In this document: positions 1 to 6,145 of the stretch, one piece after another | How positions within the stretch are numbered: the stretch's first letter is position 1 | Layout: each line of letters starts with the position of its first letter | From: a bacterium | GTDB taxonomy: Bacteria; Bacteroidota; Ignavibacteria; Kapaibacteriales; UBA2268 | Direction: 5' to 3' | Assembly: GCA_030426865.1 (NCBI GenBank) | Contig: JAUHXN010000146.1 | Span: 1 to 7,259 of the forward strand | Length of the DNA stretch: 7,259 nt | The notes under the pieces: generated by a model | The model's database searches: none | What the model saw: only the letters and a program-made list of their open reading frames with translations | What the model was told of the DNA's origin: nothing | Position numbers and translations under genes: made by a program

Positions 1-2858
1 AGCTCTTCGAATCCATTGAGCAGTACTAATCCGTTGAGGACTGCCACACCAAATAGGACTATGAACCCAACACCAGCAGAGATACTGAATGGTAAACCAC
101 GCATCCATAAAGAAAGCACTCCACCTATTGCAGCAAATGGAATAGCAAAAAATATCAGAGAAGTGTATTTGAATGATTTTAGTGCGAAATAAATAAGTAT
201 AAAGATTAGTAATAGCACTACTGGTATTACTACTTTTAATCTTGTCATCGCTCTATCTAGATTCTCGAATGCACCACCATAAGCTATATTATAACCAACG
301 GGAAGCTCTAGTTCAGTATCTAGTTTTGCTCGGATTTCCTTAACTAGTGATTCTATATCTCTGTCTCGGACATTGATACCGACATATACTCTGCGATTAG
401 TATTATCACGACTTATCTGCATTGGCCCGTCGTTGTACTCTATTTCAGCTACTTCAGAGAGCGGCACTTGCGTACCGTCGGGAGTATTGATATATAAGTA
501 TCTAATATCATCTATATTAGTTCTTACACTTTCGTCTAATCTGACTACCATATCATAGCGCTTTTCGCCTTCGAATATAACCCCTGCTTCGCCGCCGGCA
601 AAAGCCGTTTTAAGAGTGTTATTCAAATCTGAAATATCTAAATCATATCGAGCCATTTTTTGTCTATTGTACTTAACGGAAATTTGAGATAGCCCAGTAG
701 TGGCTTCTACAGACATATCGCCTATACCGTCAATTCCTTGTATGAGGTCACTAACTTCCTGTGCTTTTTTAGCAAGTATATCGAGGTCTTCACCAAAGAT
801 TTTGATGGCTATGTCTTGTCTAACACCAGTTAACAAGTCATTGAATCGCATTTCTATTGGTTGGGTGAACTCATAGTTTATACCAGGTATTGATTGCAAT
901 TCTGCTTTCATTTTCTCAATAAGTTCATCTTTCGTATTAGCGCTAGTCCACTCGTCTCTTGGCTTGAGCTTCACTATACAGTCGCCTATCTCCATTGGCA
1001 TAGGGTCTGTGGGTACTTCTGCTACCCCAAACCTAGTCATTGCATCATTCACTTCAGGGAATTTTTCTAATAGCAAACTCTCTACTCTTGTTGATGCCTT
1101 TATGGCTTCTTCTAAAGATGAACCCGGTTTTAATATTACGTGGAATGCCAAATCGCCTTCGTCTAATTGCGGTATAAACTCTCCACCTAATTGACTAAAT
1201 ATATATACTGAAAAACCAAGTACAACTACTACTATTGCTACAAATATTTTTGCCTGTTTGAGTACAAAACCAAGTACAAAGCCATACCAATTTTCTAGTT
1301 TTTTAACTAGCTTATCTCCGAAACTAATCTTATCATTGGACTTTAAGAAAGTTGCTGACATCATTGGTACATAAGTCAAACACAGTATCATAGCTCCAAG
1401 CATAGCAAAACCAAAAGTCAATGCCATTGGTTTGAACATCTTGCCTTCAACCCCTTCCAAAGAGAGTATAGGAATGAATACTATTAGTATAATCAGTTGA
1501 CCGAAAAATGCTGAGTTCATCATATTCTTAGATGAAGCTTTCGCTATGGCTTTCATATCATAAGGAGTGATTTGCTCCTTTGTTTTCTTGATTTTCTGGG
1601 TAATACCGAAGACTGTACTTTCAACTATTATCACCGCTCCATCGACTATAATACCGAAGTCAATAGCTCCCAAACTCATTAGGTTAGCCCATACATCGAG
1701 CCAATTCATTAGAATGAATGCGAAGAGCAAAGAAAGTGGAATAGTAGATGCTACTATCAATCCGCCACGCCAATTACCTAAAAATAGCACTAAGACAAAG
1801 ATTACAATTAATCCACCTTCTATTAGATTAGTGAATACTGTCGAAGTTGTATCTTCTATTAACACACTTCTATCAAGAAATGGTACTATCTTTATACCTT
1901 TAGGTAAAGAATTCTGTATTTGCTCGACTCTGTTTTTTACATTTTCAATTACGTCATTGGAGTTATCTCCTTTTAACATAAGAGCCATACCACCTACGGC
2001 TTCGCCTTGTCCATTCTTAGTGAACGCACCGTATCTTACTGCTTTCCCCATCTGTACATCAGCTACATCGCTAATGTAAATCGGGATGTCGTTCATATTC
2101 TTGATTCTTATCGATCGTATATCATCTAGACTACGGATTAGGCCTTCACCTCGGATGAAGTTTGCTTGGTGGTTTTTGACTATATAAGCTCCACCAGTAT
2201 TTTCATTATTCTTTTCTAAAGCTGAAAATACTTCACCAATAGTTAACCCCATCGATTTCAACTTTTCCGGATGTATTGCTATTTCATATTGCTTTATATT
2301 ACCACCAAAACCGTTTACTTCGACCACACCAGGCACCATCGCCATTTGGCGGCGGACAATCCAATCTTGGTAAGTTCGTAAATCTGTGAGAGAATACTTG
2401 TCTTTATATTCGGGGTCAACTTCTAATGTGTATTGGTATATCTCACCCAAACCAGTTGATATTGGCCCCATAGTTGGTGAGCCAAAATCTTTTGGTATCT
2501 CGGATCTAACCATTTCTAGCTTTTCTTGTACTAATTGACGAGGTAGATATGTCCCCATATCATCTTCGAATACGACTGTAACTACTGAAAGACCAAATCT
2601 AGATATAGATCTAATCTCTGTTACACCGGGTAGATTAGAGAGCTCCAATTCGACTGGATATGTGACGAATTGCTCTATATCTACCGTCCCCAAATTGGGG
2701 GCTTGTGTTATTATTTGAACTTGGTTGTTCGTGATATCGGGAACTGCATCTATTGGAACTTTATTCATGCTCCAAATACCAGCCACTATAAGGACTATTG
2801 TCAGTGCTCCGATAGCAACTCGATTCTCGATTGAGAAATCAATAATTTTGTTAATCAT
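1..2858 (-). CDS. czcA: CzcA-type heavy-metal RND efflux pump, inner-membrane subunit (C-terminal end beyond window)
   Basis: The product is the proton-driven inner-membrane pump of a tripartite CzcCBA-like system, which exports divalent metal ions such as Zn, Co, Cd or Ni across both membranes. I read about 952 codons from the ATG at 2858. The first transmembrane helix is near residues 14-30. The porter region contains the typical VNGFGGNIKQYEI stretch (181-193), and a cluster of helices runs from about 342 to 413. Helix 4 carries GAIDFGIIVDGAVIIVE, with Asp400, Asp406 and Glu413. These are the three acidic residues of divalent-metal pumps; Cu/Ag pumps of the CusA type lack the first. A second hydrophobic cluster precedes the left edge. 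Family members have roughly 1,030-1,050 residues, or about 1,440 when fused to a TolC-like channel, so the missing part is at least 80 residues. The start has no strong Shine-Dalgarno, as is common in Bacteroidota. It follows the small Cys/His-rich gene by 84 bases and is probably in its operon. The family call is secure; the exact metal is not. Confidence 0.95.
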   Translation of the reverse strand, partial: MINKIIDFSIENRVAIGALTIVLIVAGIWSMNKVPIDAVPDITNNQVQIITQAPNLGTVDIEQFVTYPVELELSNLPGVTEIRSISRFGLSVVTVVFEDDMGTYLPRQLVQEKLEMVRSEIPKDFGSPTMGPISTGLGEIYQYTLEVDPEYKDKYSLTDLRTYQDWIVRRQMAMVPGVVEVNGFGGNIKQYEIAIHPEKLKSMGLTIGEVFSALEKNNENTGGAYIVKNHQANFIRGEGLIRSLDDIRSIRIKNMNDIPIYISDVADVQMGKAVRYGAFTKNGQGEAVGGMALMLKGDNSNDVIENVKNRVEQIQNSLPKGIKIVPFLDRSVLIEDTTSTVFTNLIEGGLIVIFVLVLFLGNWRGGLIVASTIPLSLLFAFILMNWLDVWANLMSLGAIDFGIIVDGAVIIVESTVFGITQKIKKTKEQITPYDMKAIAKASSKNMMNSAFFGQLIILIVFIPILSLEGVEGKMFKPMALTFGFAMLGAMILCLTYVPMMSATFLKSNDKISFGDKLVKKLENWYGFVLGFVLKQAKIFVAIVVVVLGFSVYIFSQLGGEFIPQLDEGDLAFHVILKPGSSLEEAIKASTRVESLLLEKFPEVNDAMTRFGVAEVPTDPMPMEIGDCIVKLKPRDEWTSANTKDELIEKMKAELQSIPGINYEFTQPIEMRFNDLLTGVRQDIAIKIFGEDLDILAKKAQEVSDLIQGIDGIGDMSVEATTGLSQISVKYNRQKMARYDLDISDLNNTLKTAFAGGEAGVIFEGEKRYDMVVRLDESVRTNIDDIRYLYINTPDGTQVPLSEVAEIEYNDGPMQISRDNTNRRVYVGINVRDRDIESLVKEIRAKLDTELELPVGYNIAYGGAFENLDRAMTRLKVVIPVVLLLIFILIYFALKSFKYTSLIFFAIPFAAIGGVLSLWMRGLPFSISAGVGFIVLFGVAVLNGLVLLNGFEE

Positions 2859-2913
2859 ATAACTAACCTATTGCTATAAATATATATTTTAAATTATAAT
2901 ATCAGCTAATGCT

Positions 2914-2927
2914 TCGCAGTGATGCGA
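2914..2927 (-). other. Small hairpin between the two metal-operon genes
   Basis: A perfect 5-base inverted repeat (TCGCA, 4-base loop, TGCGA) lies in the 84-base gap between the small Cys/His-rich gene and the pump gene. No T-run follows it in the direction of transcription, so it does not look like a full terminator. It could be an RNA-processing or stability element, or chance. Confidence 0.3.
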
Positions 2928-2942
2928 TGTGAGGAAGTTATA

Positions 2943-3293
2943 TTAAGATTTCGGAGGTGTTACTTTGGGTTGTATGTATTGATCAATAGTAGAGAATGTA
3001 TGCTCTTGACATTCAATGATAGTATATTCTAATATGAAGTCTATCTGGGTGTGGTCTTCTACTAACTGTGTGCTGCAACAACTACACATACAAAATGGAG
3101 TGCAAGTTTCTTCATGAGGTACCACATCAGTATGAACGTCACTACAATCAACCACACTATATTCGGTATGATTTTCGAACTCATCGTCATGATTGTCTGT
3201 GCAAGGGAATGCAACAAACGAGGTAATCAAAATGAGCAATATGATAGAAACTATTTTCAAAAGTAATATCTGTTGTTTAATTAAAAGACTCAA
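2943..3293 (-). CDS. Small Cys/His-rich exported protein, DUF6660-like, first gene of metal-efflux operon
   Basis: This 116-residue product has a hydrophobic N-terminal segment (about residues 9-29, signal peptide or anchor), then a polar region rich in Cys and His. The key motif is CTPFCMCSCC (64-73), with further Cys at 31, 50 and 95 and His at 35, 42, 54, 60, 81 and 98. It ends in a QPKVTPP-type tail. From memory, this layout (Pro-Cys after the hydrophobic segment, CxPFCxCxCC core, Pro-rich end) matches DUF6660, a small family found beside heavy-metal efflux genes in Bacteroidota. No function is established that I know of; periplasmic metal binding or sensing for the pump is an inference. 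The reading frame has no ATG. Candidate starts are TTG at 3293, preceded by a purine-rich AGAAG, and TTG at 3260, which gives an N-terminus beginning MKIVSIILL that looks more like a usual signal peptide. The start is therefore uncertain. It is transcribed divergently from the VOC gene. Confidence 0.8.
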   Translation of the reverse strand: MSLLIKQQILLLKIVSIILLILITSFVAFPCTDNHDDEFENHTEYSVVDCSDVHTDVVPHEETCTPFCMCSCCSTQLVEDHTQIDFILEYTIIECQEHTFSTIDQYIQPKVTPPKS

Positions 3294-3340
3294 TTGTCTT
3301 CTATTTATTTTTACAATTTAGTAAAAAAAAATTTAATTAA

Positions 3341-3348
3341 CGAAGATA
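3341..3348 (-). promoter_or_regulatory. Possible -7 element for the metal-efflux operon
   Basis: On the minus strand this reads TATCTTCG, one mismatch from the Bacteroidota -7 consensus TAnnTTTG, about 47 bases before the TTG at 3293. No convincing -33 TTTG is seen. It is weak by itself and would fit the divergent arrangement. Confidence 0.2.
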
Positions 3349-3359
3349 TGATTTTTTTA

Positions 3360-3367
3360 TATATTTG
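3360..3367 (+). promoter_or_regulatory. -7 promoter element for the VOC gene
   Basis: TATATTTG is a full match to the Bacteroidota -7 consensus TAnnTTTG and ends 34 bases before the ATG at 3402. No clear -33 TTTG is present upstream. The region is extremely AT-rich, so the match alone is modest evidence; similar matches before other genes in this window strengthen it. Confidence 0.4.
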
Positions 3368-3369
3368 AC

Positions 3370-3384
3370 TATTCTATTAATTAA
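3370..3384 (+). repeat. Copy 1 of a 15-base sequence shared by two upstream regions
   Basis: TATTCTATTAATTAA occurs here and again at 7048-7062, in both cases on the plus strand and ending 16-17 bases before an ATG. It may be a translation-enhancing AT-rich leader, a regulatory site, or coincidence in AT-rich DNA. Confidence 0.4.
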
Positions 3385-3396
3385 CATTTAGTTAAT
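3380..3396. promoter_or_regulatory. Inverted repeat just upstream of the VOC gene, possible operator
   Basis: ATTAAC, 5 bases, GTTAAT forms a perfect 6-base dyad ending 5 bases before the ATG at 3402. It overlaps the shared 15-base sequence by five bases. It could be an operator or an RNA hairpin over the ribosome-binding region. The composition is nearly pure A/T, so chance is a real alternative. Confidence 0.25.
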
Positions 3397-3401
3397 ATAA
3401 A

Positions 3402-3827
3402 ATGCAACCTATAATAGACCATCTACAAATAACAGTTAAAGACTTTAAAAAAGCTGAAGCTTTCTATGACAAACTTATGCCAATTCTTGGATTTGACCTC
3501 GCTAATAAATCAAAAGGTAGGGTAGATAAACACGAGTTCGATGTAATAGAATATGTTCACCCTAATATAACCATTGGTATCAACTCGCCAAGAAGCGTAT
3601 ATGACCAAGATACAGTCAATAGAAGGAAACCAGGCGCTATTCATCATTTAGCTTTTAGAGCTACCTCAATAGATGAAATAGATAGTCTATATCCTTTAAT
3701 CAAAGACATAGGTGCTAATATAGTTGACCCTCCTCAATACTATCCTCAACATGGTGAGAAGTATTATGCTCTTTTCTTTAAAGACCTAGATGGAATAAAA
3801 CTTGAAATAATGTTCGAAGAGAAATAA
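3402..3827 (+). CDS. VOC superfamily (glyoxalase/dioxygenase fold) protein
   Basis: This 141-residue cytoplasmic protein has a single vicinal-oxygen-chelate unit made of two beta-alpha-beta-beta-beta modules, the normal length for one VOC domain. The first module begins IIDHLQITVKDFKKAEAFYD, with His7 in the usual first metal-ligand position. The second begins GAIHHLAFRA, with His81/82, and the last strand GIKLEIMF carries Glu135. These fit the His/His/Glu metal site of the superfamily. Members include glyoxalase I, fosfomycin-resistance proteins, extradiol dioxygenases and many lyases of unknown substrate; nothing here fixes the reaction, so no gene symbol is given. No signal peptide is present. 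It is divergent from the metal-efflux operon and convergent with the sugar dehydrogenase, with only 5 bases between the two stop codons. The start lacks a Shine-Dalgarno and is preceded by an AT-rich leader. Confidence 0.9.
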   Translation: MQPIIDHLQITVKDFKKAEAFYDKLMPILGFDLANKSKGRVDKHEFDVIEYVHPNITIGINSPRSVYDQDTVNRRKPGAIHHLAFRATSIDEIDSLYPLIKDIGANIVDPPQYYPQHGEKYYALFFKDLDGIKLEIMFEEK

Positions 3828-3832
3828 ATCTA

Positions 3833-5191
3833 TTAATCTTTAATCTTCAAACGTATTATTCTACCTGGCCCCTGAGTAGCAGCATATAGATAACCATCTG
3901 GTGACATCTGTACATCTCTGAACCGTGCATACCCTTGAAGACTTCGTACTGTTTCAGTTACTTTATTATCCTTTACTATTATCCTGTGCAAATGTGATCC
4001 CCTTAAAGCACCAAAAATAATATCTAATTCATTAGTAGCTTCATCGTAATTGATCATATCCATACCACAAGGTGCAATAGAAGGAACCCAATAAGTAATA
4101 GGGTCTTTGTAACCTGGTATTGATGTTTTATCGGTTATAGGTGTTCCATCATAATTTATTCCAAAAGTCGCCAATGGCCAAGCGTAATTTTCACCAGCTT
4201 CAATCAAGTTTAACTCGTCACCTCCTTGTGGTCCATGTTCTATAGCCCAAATTTCATCTTTTTCACTAAGATAAAACATACCTTGTATGTTCCTATTTCC
4301 CATAGTGTAAATCTTTGGTTGAGCTCCTGGTGCATTCAGATATGGGTTATCTTCAGGAATACTACCATCATCATTTATTCTTAGTACTCCACCATAGTGA
4401 TTAGTACTATCTTGAGCATTATTATCCCTGCCTCTATCCCCTATTGAAAAATACAGTTTGTTATCTTTATCAAATATAATCCTAGAACCGAAATGATTAC
4501 CACCACTTAATAGTGGTTCACCTCTGAATAGTTCTTCAAAATTTTCTAATGTATTTCCATTCAGCACTCCCCGTCCAACTGCTGTTGTATATTGAAAATT
4601 TTCGCCTACAGAGTAAACTAGATACACTAGATTATTCTCTTTGAAATTAGGATGAAGCGTAACGTCTAACATTCCACCTTGACCTGCTGACTGATAATCT
4701 GGCAATCCTGAAATAAAAGATGTTTCATCTTCTGAGATACTATGTCTATATAGGCCACCATCTTTTTCTGTAAATATTAGATTGTCATTATCTATGAAAT
4801 CAATACTCCAGGGATTAGAGAGAAAATCAACTATTACCTTATCGACTTCTAATTCACCAAAAGGATATCTGTTCTCGGTTGATAGCTCCTCAAATTCGAT
4901 CGAAGCAATTACCTCGAGAGTGAATTCGCTAACCCCATTCTTTCCTTTGAAAAGCATACGTCCAGAGTTAAAAGAAATCTCAGAATTATCATCTAACTCA
5001 ATTTCAGATATTTCATCGTGTATTGTAGTTATAATAGCTATTGTACTAGCTTCCAAATCGAATGATATTTCTGATATATCTTCAGGTGAGTATTCGTTTA
5101 TAGTATTATCTGTACTTATTATCTGAACTTTATGTTGTGAATACGAAAAGCTAAATGACAAAAGTGCAATTATAAAGATTATTATTTTCAT
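3833..5191 (-). CDS. Secreted PQQ-dependent aldose (glucose/sorbosone-type) dehydrogenase with repeat-bearing N-terminal extension
   Basis: The product probably oxidises aldose sugars to lactones outside the cytoplasm using PQQ, like the soluble aldose sugar dehydrogenase YliI. Residues 1-19 form a signal peptide (ending FSFSYSQ). Residues 20-105 are a beta-rich extension holding three copies of a motif: INEYSPEDISEISF (31-44), ISEIELDDNSEISF (61-74) and VSEFTLEVIASIEF (87-100). The six-bladed propeller starts near residue 109. Its landmarks are GQGGMLDVTLHPNF (170-183), GNHFGSRI (231-238, His233 at the catalytic-base position), IGDRGRDN, MGNRNIQG (Arg300), EHGPQGGDELNLI (318-330), ALRGS (Arg397) and ARFRDVQMSPDGYLYAATQ (422-440, Arg425 near the PQQ site). 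The key PQQ residues therefore appear intact. No T9SS tail follows, so it is probably periplasmic or released. It begins 7 bases after the stop of the BIG2/T9SS gene, so the two form an operon. The start lacks a Shine-Dalgarno. Confidence 0.9.
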   Translation of the reverse strand: MKIIIFIIALLSFSFSYSQHKVQIISTDNTINEYSPEDISEISFDLEASTIAIITTIHDEISEIELDDNSEISFNSGRMLFKGKNGVSEFTLEVIASIEFEELSTENRYPFGELEVDKVIVDFLSNPWSIDFIDNDNLIFTEKDGGLYRHSISEDETSFISGLPDYQSAGQGGMLDVTLHPNFKENNLVYLVYSVGENFQYTTAVGRGVLNGNTLENFEELFRGEPLLSGGNHFGSRIIFDKDNKLYFSIGDRGRDNNAQDSTNHYGGVLRINDDGSIPEDNPYLNAPGAQPKIYTMGNRNIQGMFYLSEKDEIWAIEHGPQGGDELNLIEAGENYAWPLATFGINYDGTPITDKTSIPGYKDPITYWVPSIAPCGMDMINYDEATNELDIIFGALRGSHLHRIIVKDNKVTETVRSLQGYARFRDVQMSPDGYLYAATQGPGRIIRLKIKD

Positions 5192-5198
5192 GTTATTT

Positions 5199-5846
5199 CT
5201 AATTTTTAATTATTTTATAGTTGTGGTACTTGTTGTTTACTACTAGCGTTAGGAAGTAGTTACCAGCTGGGAATTGGCGTAAATCAATTCGATTTTCATC
5301 AAATTGTGAATACAAAACAGCTCCTGACATATCGCTTATTATTACTTCGAATTTAGTGATATCTCCCATATCTATTGAAAGATAATTTTGAATCGGATTT
5401 GGATAAACACTTATTTTGTCACTATATGTCTCGACAGAAGTAAGAGGCGAAACTACTACATCTAGCATATCTCGTAACTCACCGTCTTCAGTCTCAACTG
5501 TGATTACAGCGCTACCTTCGGAAACAGCAGTTATCAATCCATTGCCGTCTATTGTAGCAATATTATTGTCGCTCGATGACCACGAAACAGATTTGTTAGT
5601 AGCGTTTTCGGGGGTTATAGTATATTCAACTTGGAAGGTTTCTCCGTTTTTTAGCTCAATCTTCTCTTCTTCTATTGAAACAGATTCTACACTGACTATA
5701 CTGTTAACTATAGTAATCCTACTGATATCTTTCAACATAAAACTGTCAGTAGAACCTCCTTTCAAGTTCACATTTAGTTGACTTTGAGCCGTCAACAAGC
5801 TAGTACAACATATTAACAGTAAAAAAGGTAAAAAATATTTTTTCAT
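5199..5846 (-). CDS. Secreted BIG2-domain protein with type IX secretion sorting tail
   Basis: This is a 215-residue exported protein. Residues 1-20 are a signal peptide (LLICCTSLLTAQ). A short segment with GGSTDSFMLKDISRITI (30-46) resembles the motif repeated in the following dehydrogenase. Residues about 55-132 form a bacterial Ig-like BIG2 domain, with hallmarks VSIEEEKIELKNGE, ITPENATNKSVSWSSSD, ATIDGNGLITAVSEGSAVITV. Residues about 145-215 are a Por-type T9SS sorting domain, starting ISVYPNPIQNYLSI and ending GNYFLTLVVNNKYHNYKIIK, so it should be moved across the outer membrane and released or anchored at the surface. It has no recognisable catalytic domain. I chose the ATG at 5846 because GGAG lies 5 bases before it; a TTG one codon upstream leaves only 2 bases after GGAG. 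It is the first gene of an operon with the dehydrogenase. Its own role is unknown; binding or display is an inference. Confidence 0.88.
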   Translation of the reverse strand: MKKYFLPFLLLICCTSLLTAQSQLNVNLKGGSTDSFMLKDISRITIVNSIVSVESVSIEEEKIELKNGETFQVEYTITPENATNKSVSWSSSDNNIATIDGNGLITAVSEGSAVITVETEDGELRDMLDVVVSPLTSVETYSDKISVYPNPIQNYLSIDMGDITKFEVIISDMSGAVLYSQFDENRIDLRQFPAGNYFLTLVVNNKYHNYKIIKN

Positions 5847-5871
5847 CAAATCTCCAATTTAAATTTCTTTT

Positions 5872-5879
5872 CAAAGATA
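5872..5879 (-). promoter_or_regulatory. -7 promoter element for the BIG2/dehydrogenase operon
   Basis: On the minus strand this reads TATCTTTG, a full match to TAnnTTTG, ending 25 bases before the ATG at 5846. Transcription would start about 20 bases before the ATG, leaving a short leader that contains the GGAG ribosome-binding site. No clear -33 TTTG is visible. Confidence 0.45.
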
Positions 5880-5953
5880 ACTCTAATAGTAATAACATAA
5901 AAGTATTTAATTAATTACATTTTAAGATAAGTTTTTCCATTAATATTATCTGA

Positions 5954-6085
5954 GAACTTACTTCCAGATCTGTGTTGAATACCCAATTTGGAACATTAAT
6001 TGTGGGTGGTAGAAATGGAAACAACCCAGGAACAGGAACTGTTGATTTATTGGCAGCCGGTTTAGTCACTTTAATTAAAATGTAA
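5954..6085 (+). pseudogene. Orphan 3' end of a plus-strand gene (possible remnant)
   Basis: An open stretch of 43 codons begins right after an in-frame TGA (5951-5953) and ends at TAA (6083-6085). It reads ELTSRSVLNTQFGTLIVGGR, then NGNNPGTGTVDLL, then AAGLVTLIKM. The Gly/Asn/Thr-rich, strand-alternating sequence looks like the C-terminus of a secreted beta-rich protein. No ATG opens it; the only possible start is GTG at 5972, without a Shine-Dalgarno. A strong terminator follows 27 bases after the stop in the same orientation, which suggests a real transcript once ended here. I infer a truncated or decayed gene; a 37-codon small gene starting at GTG is the alternative. I recognise no family. 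The AT-rich bases between this and 5880 show no coding pattern. The next plus-strand gene, at 7079, may be a related secreted protein, but that cannot be tested here. Confidence 0.4.
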
Positions 6086-6112
6086 AGCTTAAGTAATAAA
6101 TTCTAACTTCAC

Positions 6113-6144
6113 AACCCCGCACCAATCAAGACGTGGGGTTTTTT
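6113..6144 (+). terminator. Rho-independent terminator, plus-strand orientation
   Basis: AACCCCGC (6113-6120) pairs with GTGGGGTT (6133-6140) with one G-T wobble around a 12-base loop, followed by a run of T (through 6144). The T-run lies on the plus strand, so it terminates rightward transcripts. Its only visible client is the 5954-6085 gene remnant. The downstream minus-strand gene ends at 6146, and its transcript would pass the same hairpin without a good T-run, so it could serve that gene only poorly. Confidence 0.75.
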
Positions 6145-6145
6145 A

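Noticed and set aside
373..2079. Three plus-strand open frames (373-558, 964-1194, 1567-2079) opposite the metal pump gene
   Set aside because: They are antisense to a well-matched RND pump reading frame, have low-complexity Ser/Ile/Thr-rich translations, and show no family features or ribosome-binding sites.
4782..5781. Plus-strand open frames (4782-5126 and 5416-5781) opposite the dehydrogenase and BIG2 genes
   Set aside because: They are shadows of two coding regions with clear domains; the translations are Ser-rich and resemble nothing.
5790..5815. Lipoprotein cleavage site (LICC) in the BIG2 protein signal peptide
   Set aside because: The Cys pair lies inside the hydrophobic core and a normal signal peptidase I site (LLTAQ) follows; a T9SS tail also fits a non-lipoprotein better.
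5847..5849. TTG as start codon of the BIG2/T9SS gene
   Set aside because: The GGAG site is only 2 bases from the TTG but 5 from the ATG at 5846, and the ATG gives a normal MKKYF signal-peptide start.
5965..5972. Perfect 8-base palindrome CAGATCTG
   Set aside because: Isolated, inside the gene remnant, and short enough to be expected by chance.
6113..6144. The hairpin as terminator for the minus-strand pseudoprotease gene
   Set aside because: The T-run is on the plus strand side; in the minus direction the hairpin is followed by GTGAAG rather than a T-run.
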